Shown here: in pieces, positions 13,964 to 14,653 of the stretch
Numbering within the stretch: position 1 is the first letter of the stretch
How the letters are laid out: each line of letters begins with the position of its first letter
NCBI GenBank assembly: GCA_045649485.1
Contig: JAZRPZ010000110.1
Span: 1-14,653 of the forward strand
Reading direction: 5' to 3'
Length of the DNA: 14,653 nucleotides
Source: RUG11247 sp045649485
Lineage (GTDB): Bacteria; Bacillota; Clostridia; Christensenellales; Aristaeellaceae
Program-made: the position numbers and the translations under genes
The notes under the pieces: generated by a model
What the model was told of the DNA's origin: nothing
Seen by the model: the letters and a program-made list of their open reading frames with translations, nothing else
Database searches by the model: none

Positions 13964-14653
13964 ATGAACAAAAGCGCAATTTCTCAGGTGTTCAGTTCCC
14001 AGACCATCATGCCGTCTTCCTGGCTCACCATAGTTTTCTCTCTTGCGGTGGCCTTCGCAGTCGGTCTCTTCATCGCGTTCATCTATCGCAGGAATTTCCG
14101 CGGTGTTATGTATTCCAATAACTTCGCACTGACCCTTATCATGATGACCCTCATCACCACCCCTGTCGTAATGTGTATCAAGGAATCCATCCAGCTGTCC
14201 ATGGGCATGGTCGGTGCACTGTCTATCGTCCGTTTCCGTACTGCCGTCAAGGATCCCCTCGACACCGCTTACATGTTCTGGGCGCTGACAATGGGCATCC
14301 TGCTGGGCGCAGGTCAGTTCTTCCTTTCTGCACTGTGCGTTGTAGGTATCGCACTGCTGCTGACTGTTGTTGTTCACATCCAGTCCGGTAAGCTGAATTC
14401 TTATCTGCTGGTCGTCCGTATGGATTCCGCCGCAGAAAAGGGCGTTGCTCAGCTGGTAGGCTCTCTGAAGTACTGCACTCTGAAGAGCAAGACCATCTCT
14501 GCAGCCGGCGTAGAAGCCACCTATGAGATCCGCGTAGAGAAGCACGACGCATTCCTGAACAAGATCAATTCCGTTGCAGGTGTGCAGGATGCAGCTCTGG
14601 TGGCATATACCGGAGAATCAAGTCGGAGGCCAAGCGGTCTTAGGAAGACAAGC
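13964..14653 (+). CDS. DUF4956 membrane protein, 3' end replaced by adapter sequence
   Basis: The readable protein begins at 13964 with AGGAGGG at 13950-13956. Hydrophobic segments lie at about residues 20-41, 54-74 and 103-140, and the family-defining stretch MVGALSIVRFRTAVKDPLDT (about 82-101) joins them, followed by a soluble C-terminal part from about 145. DUF4956 proteins commonly sit next to VTC-domain and CotH-kinase genes, as here, so a role in the same process, perhaps as membrane channel or scaffold, is likely, but no activity is established to my knowledge. The frame stays open to the window end, but from 14620 onward it reads sequencing adapter, so the last 12 residues after VAYTGE are mostly artefact. 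Family members tend to end a few residues past this point, so the native protein is almost complete at about 218 residues plus a short tail. Confidence 0.92.
   Translation, partial: MNKSAISQVFSSQTIMPSSWLTIVFSLAVAFAVGLFIAFIYRRNFRGVMYSNNFALTLIMMTLITTPVVMCIKESIQLSMGMVGALSIVRFRTAVKDPLDTAYMFWALTMGILLGAGQFFLSALCVVGIALLLTVVVHIQSGKLNSYLLVVRMDSAAEKGVAQLVGSLKYCTLKSKTISAAGVEATYEIRVEKHDAFLNKINSVAGVQDAALVAYTGESSRRPSGLRKTS
14620..14651 (+). other. MGI/BGI (DNBSEQ) sequencing adapter contamination
   Basis: These 32 bases begin AAGTCGGAGGCC and end TTAGGAAGACAA, matching from memory the full-length DNBSEQ forward adapter without mismatch. Two more bases (GC) follow. It is not genomic DNA. It shows that reads were not fully trimmed before assembly and that this window end is a contig end. 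Confidence 0.95.

Overview
The window looks like part of a Bacillota genome of the class Clostridia, probably a gut anaerobe recovered from a metagenome. The evidence is strong AGGAGG-type ribosome binding sites, sigma-A promoters with extended -10 elements, a HrcA/CIRCE-controlled groESL operon, a MarR plus heterodimeric ABC exporter operon of the TM287/288 (BmrCD-like) type, and a CotH-VTC-DUF4956 cluster. Genus cannot be assigned by eye.

Both ends are damaged. At the left end, bases 2-76 encode a piece of FolD on the + strand, and this is joined abruptly to the first 107 codons of groEL on the - strand. At the right end, bases 14620-14651 match the 32-nt MGI/BGI (DNBSEQ) sequencing adapter, so the last gene reads into adapter and its true stop is not present.

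Layout from left to right. (1) 54-704, - strand: groES-groEL (groEL broken), driven by a sigma-A promoter with a CIRCE operator that lies inside a larger, nearly concentric inverted repeat. (2) 971-2205, + strand: a membrane-anchored NAGPA/DUF2233-type phosphodiester glycosidase homologue whose conserved LDGG motif reads LYGG, overlapping a small two-helix membrane protein; terminator at 2214-2258. (3) 2415-6785, + strand: a MarR regulator and the two halves of an asymmetric ABC exporter, all translationally coupled by overlapping ends, with candidate operator repeats around the promoter and two hairpins after the last gene. The second ABC subunit carries a Gly/Pro-rich N-terminal repeat. (4) 7013-8308: a secreted HtrA-like serine protease with a 42-residue Tyr/Gly repeat placed in its PDZ domain; own terminator. 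(5) 8477-9940: a MATE-family exporter; own terminator. (6) 10074 to the end: a cluster of a large membrane-anchored CotH-kinase protein (three lamin-tail domains, a chitobiase-like domain, then the kinase fold), a VTC-type polyphosphate polymerase and a DUF4956 membrane protein.

The cluster in (6) is the best candidate for an incompletely described system. It combines an outward-facing CotH kinase, a cytosolic polyphosphate-polymerase fold and a membrane protein, suggesting a surface or spore phosphorylation/polyphosphate process. No gene-free stretch exceeds 300 bases. I saw no tRNA, rRNA, CRISPR array or insertion sequence.
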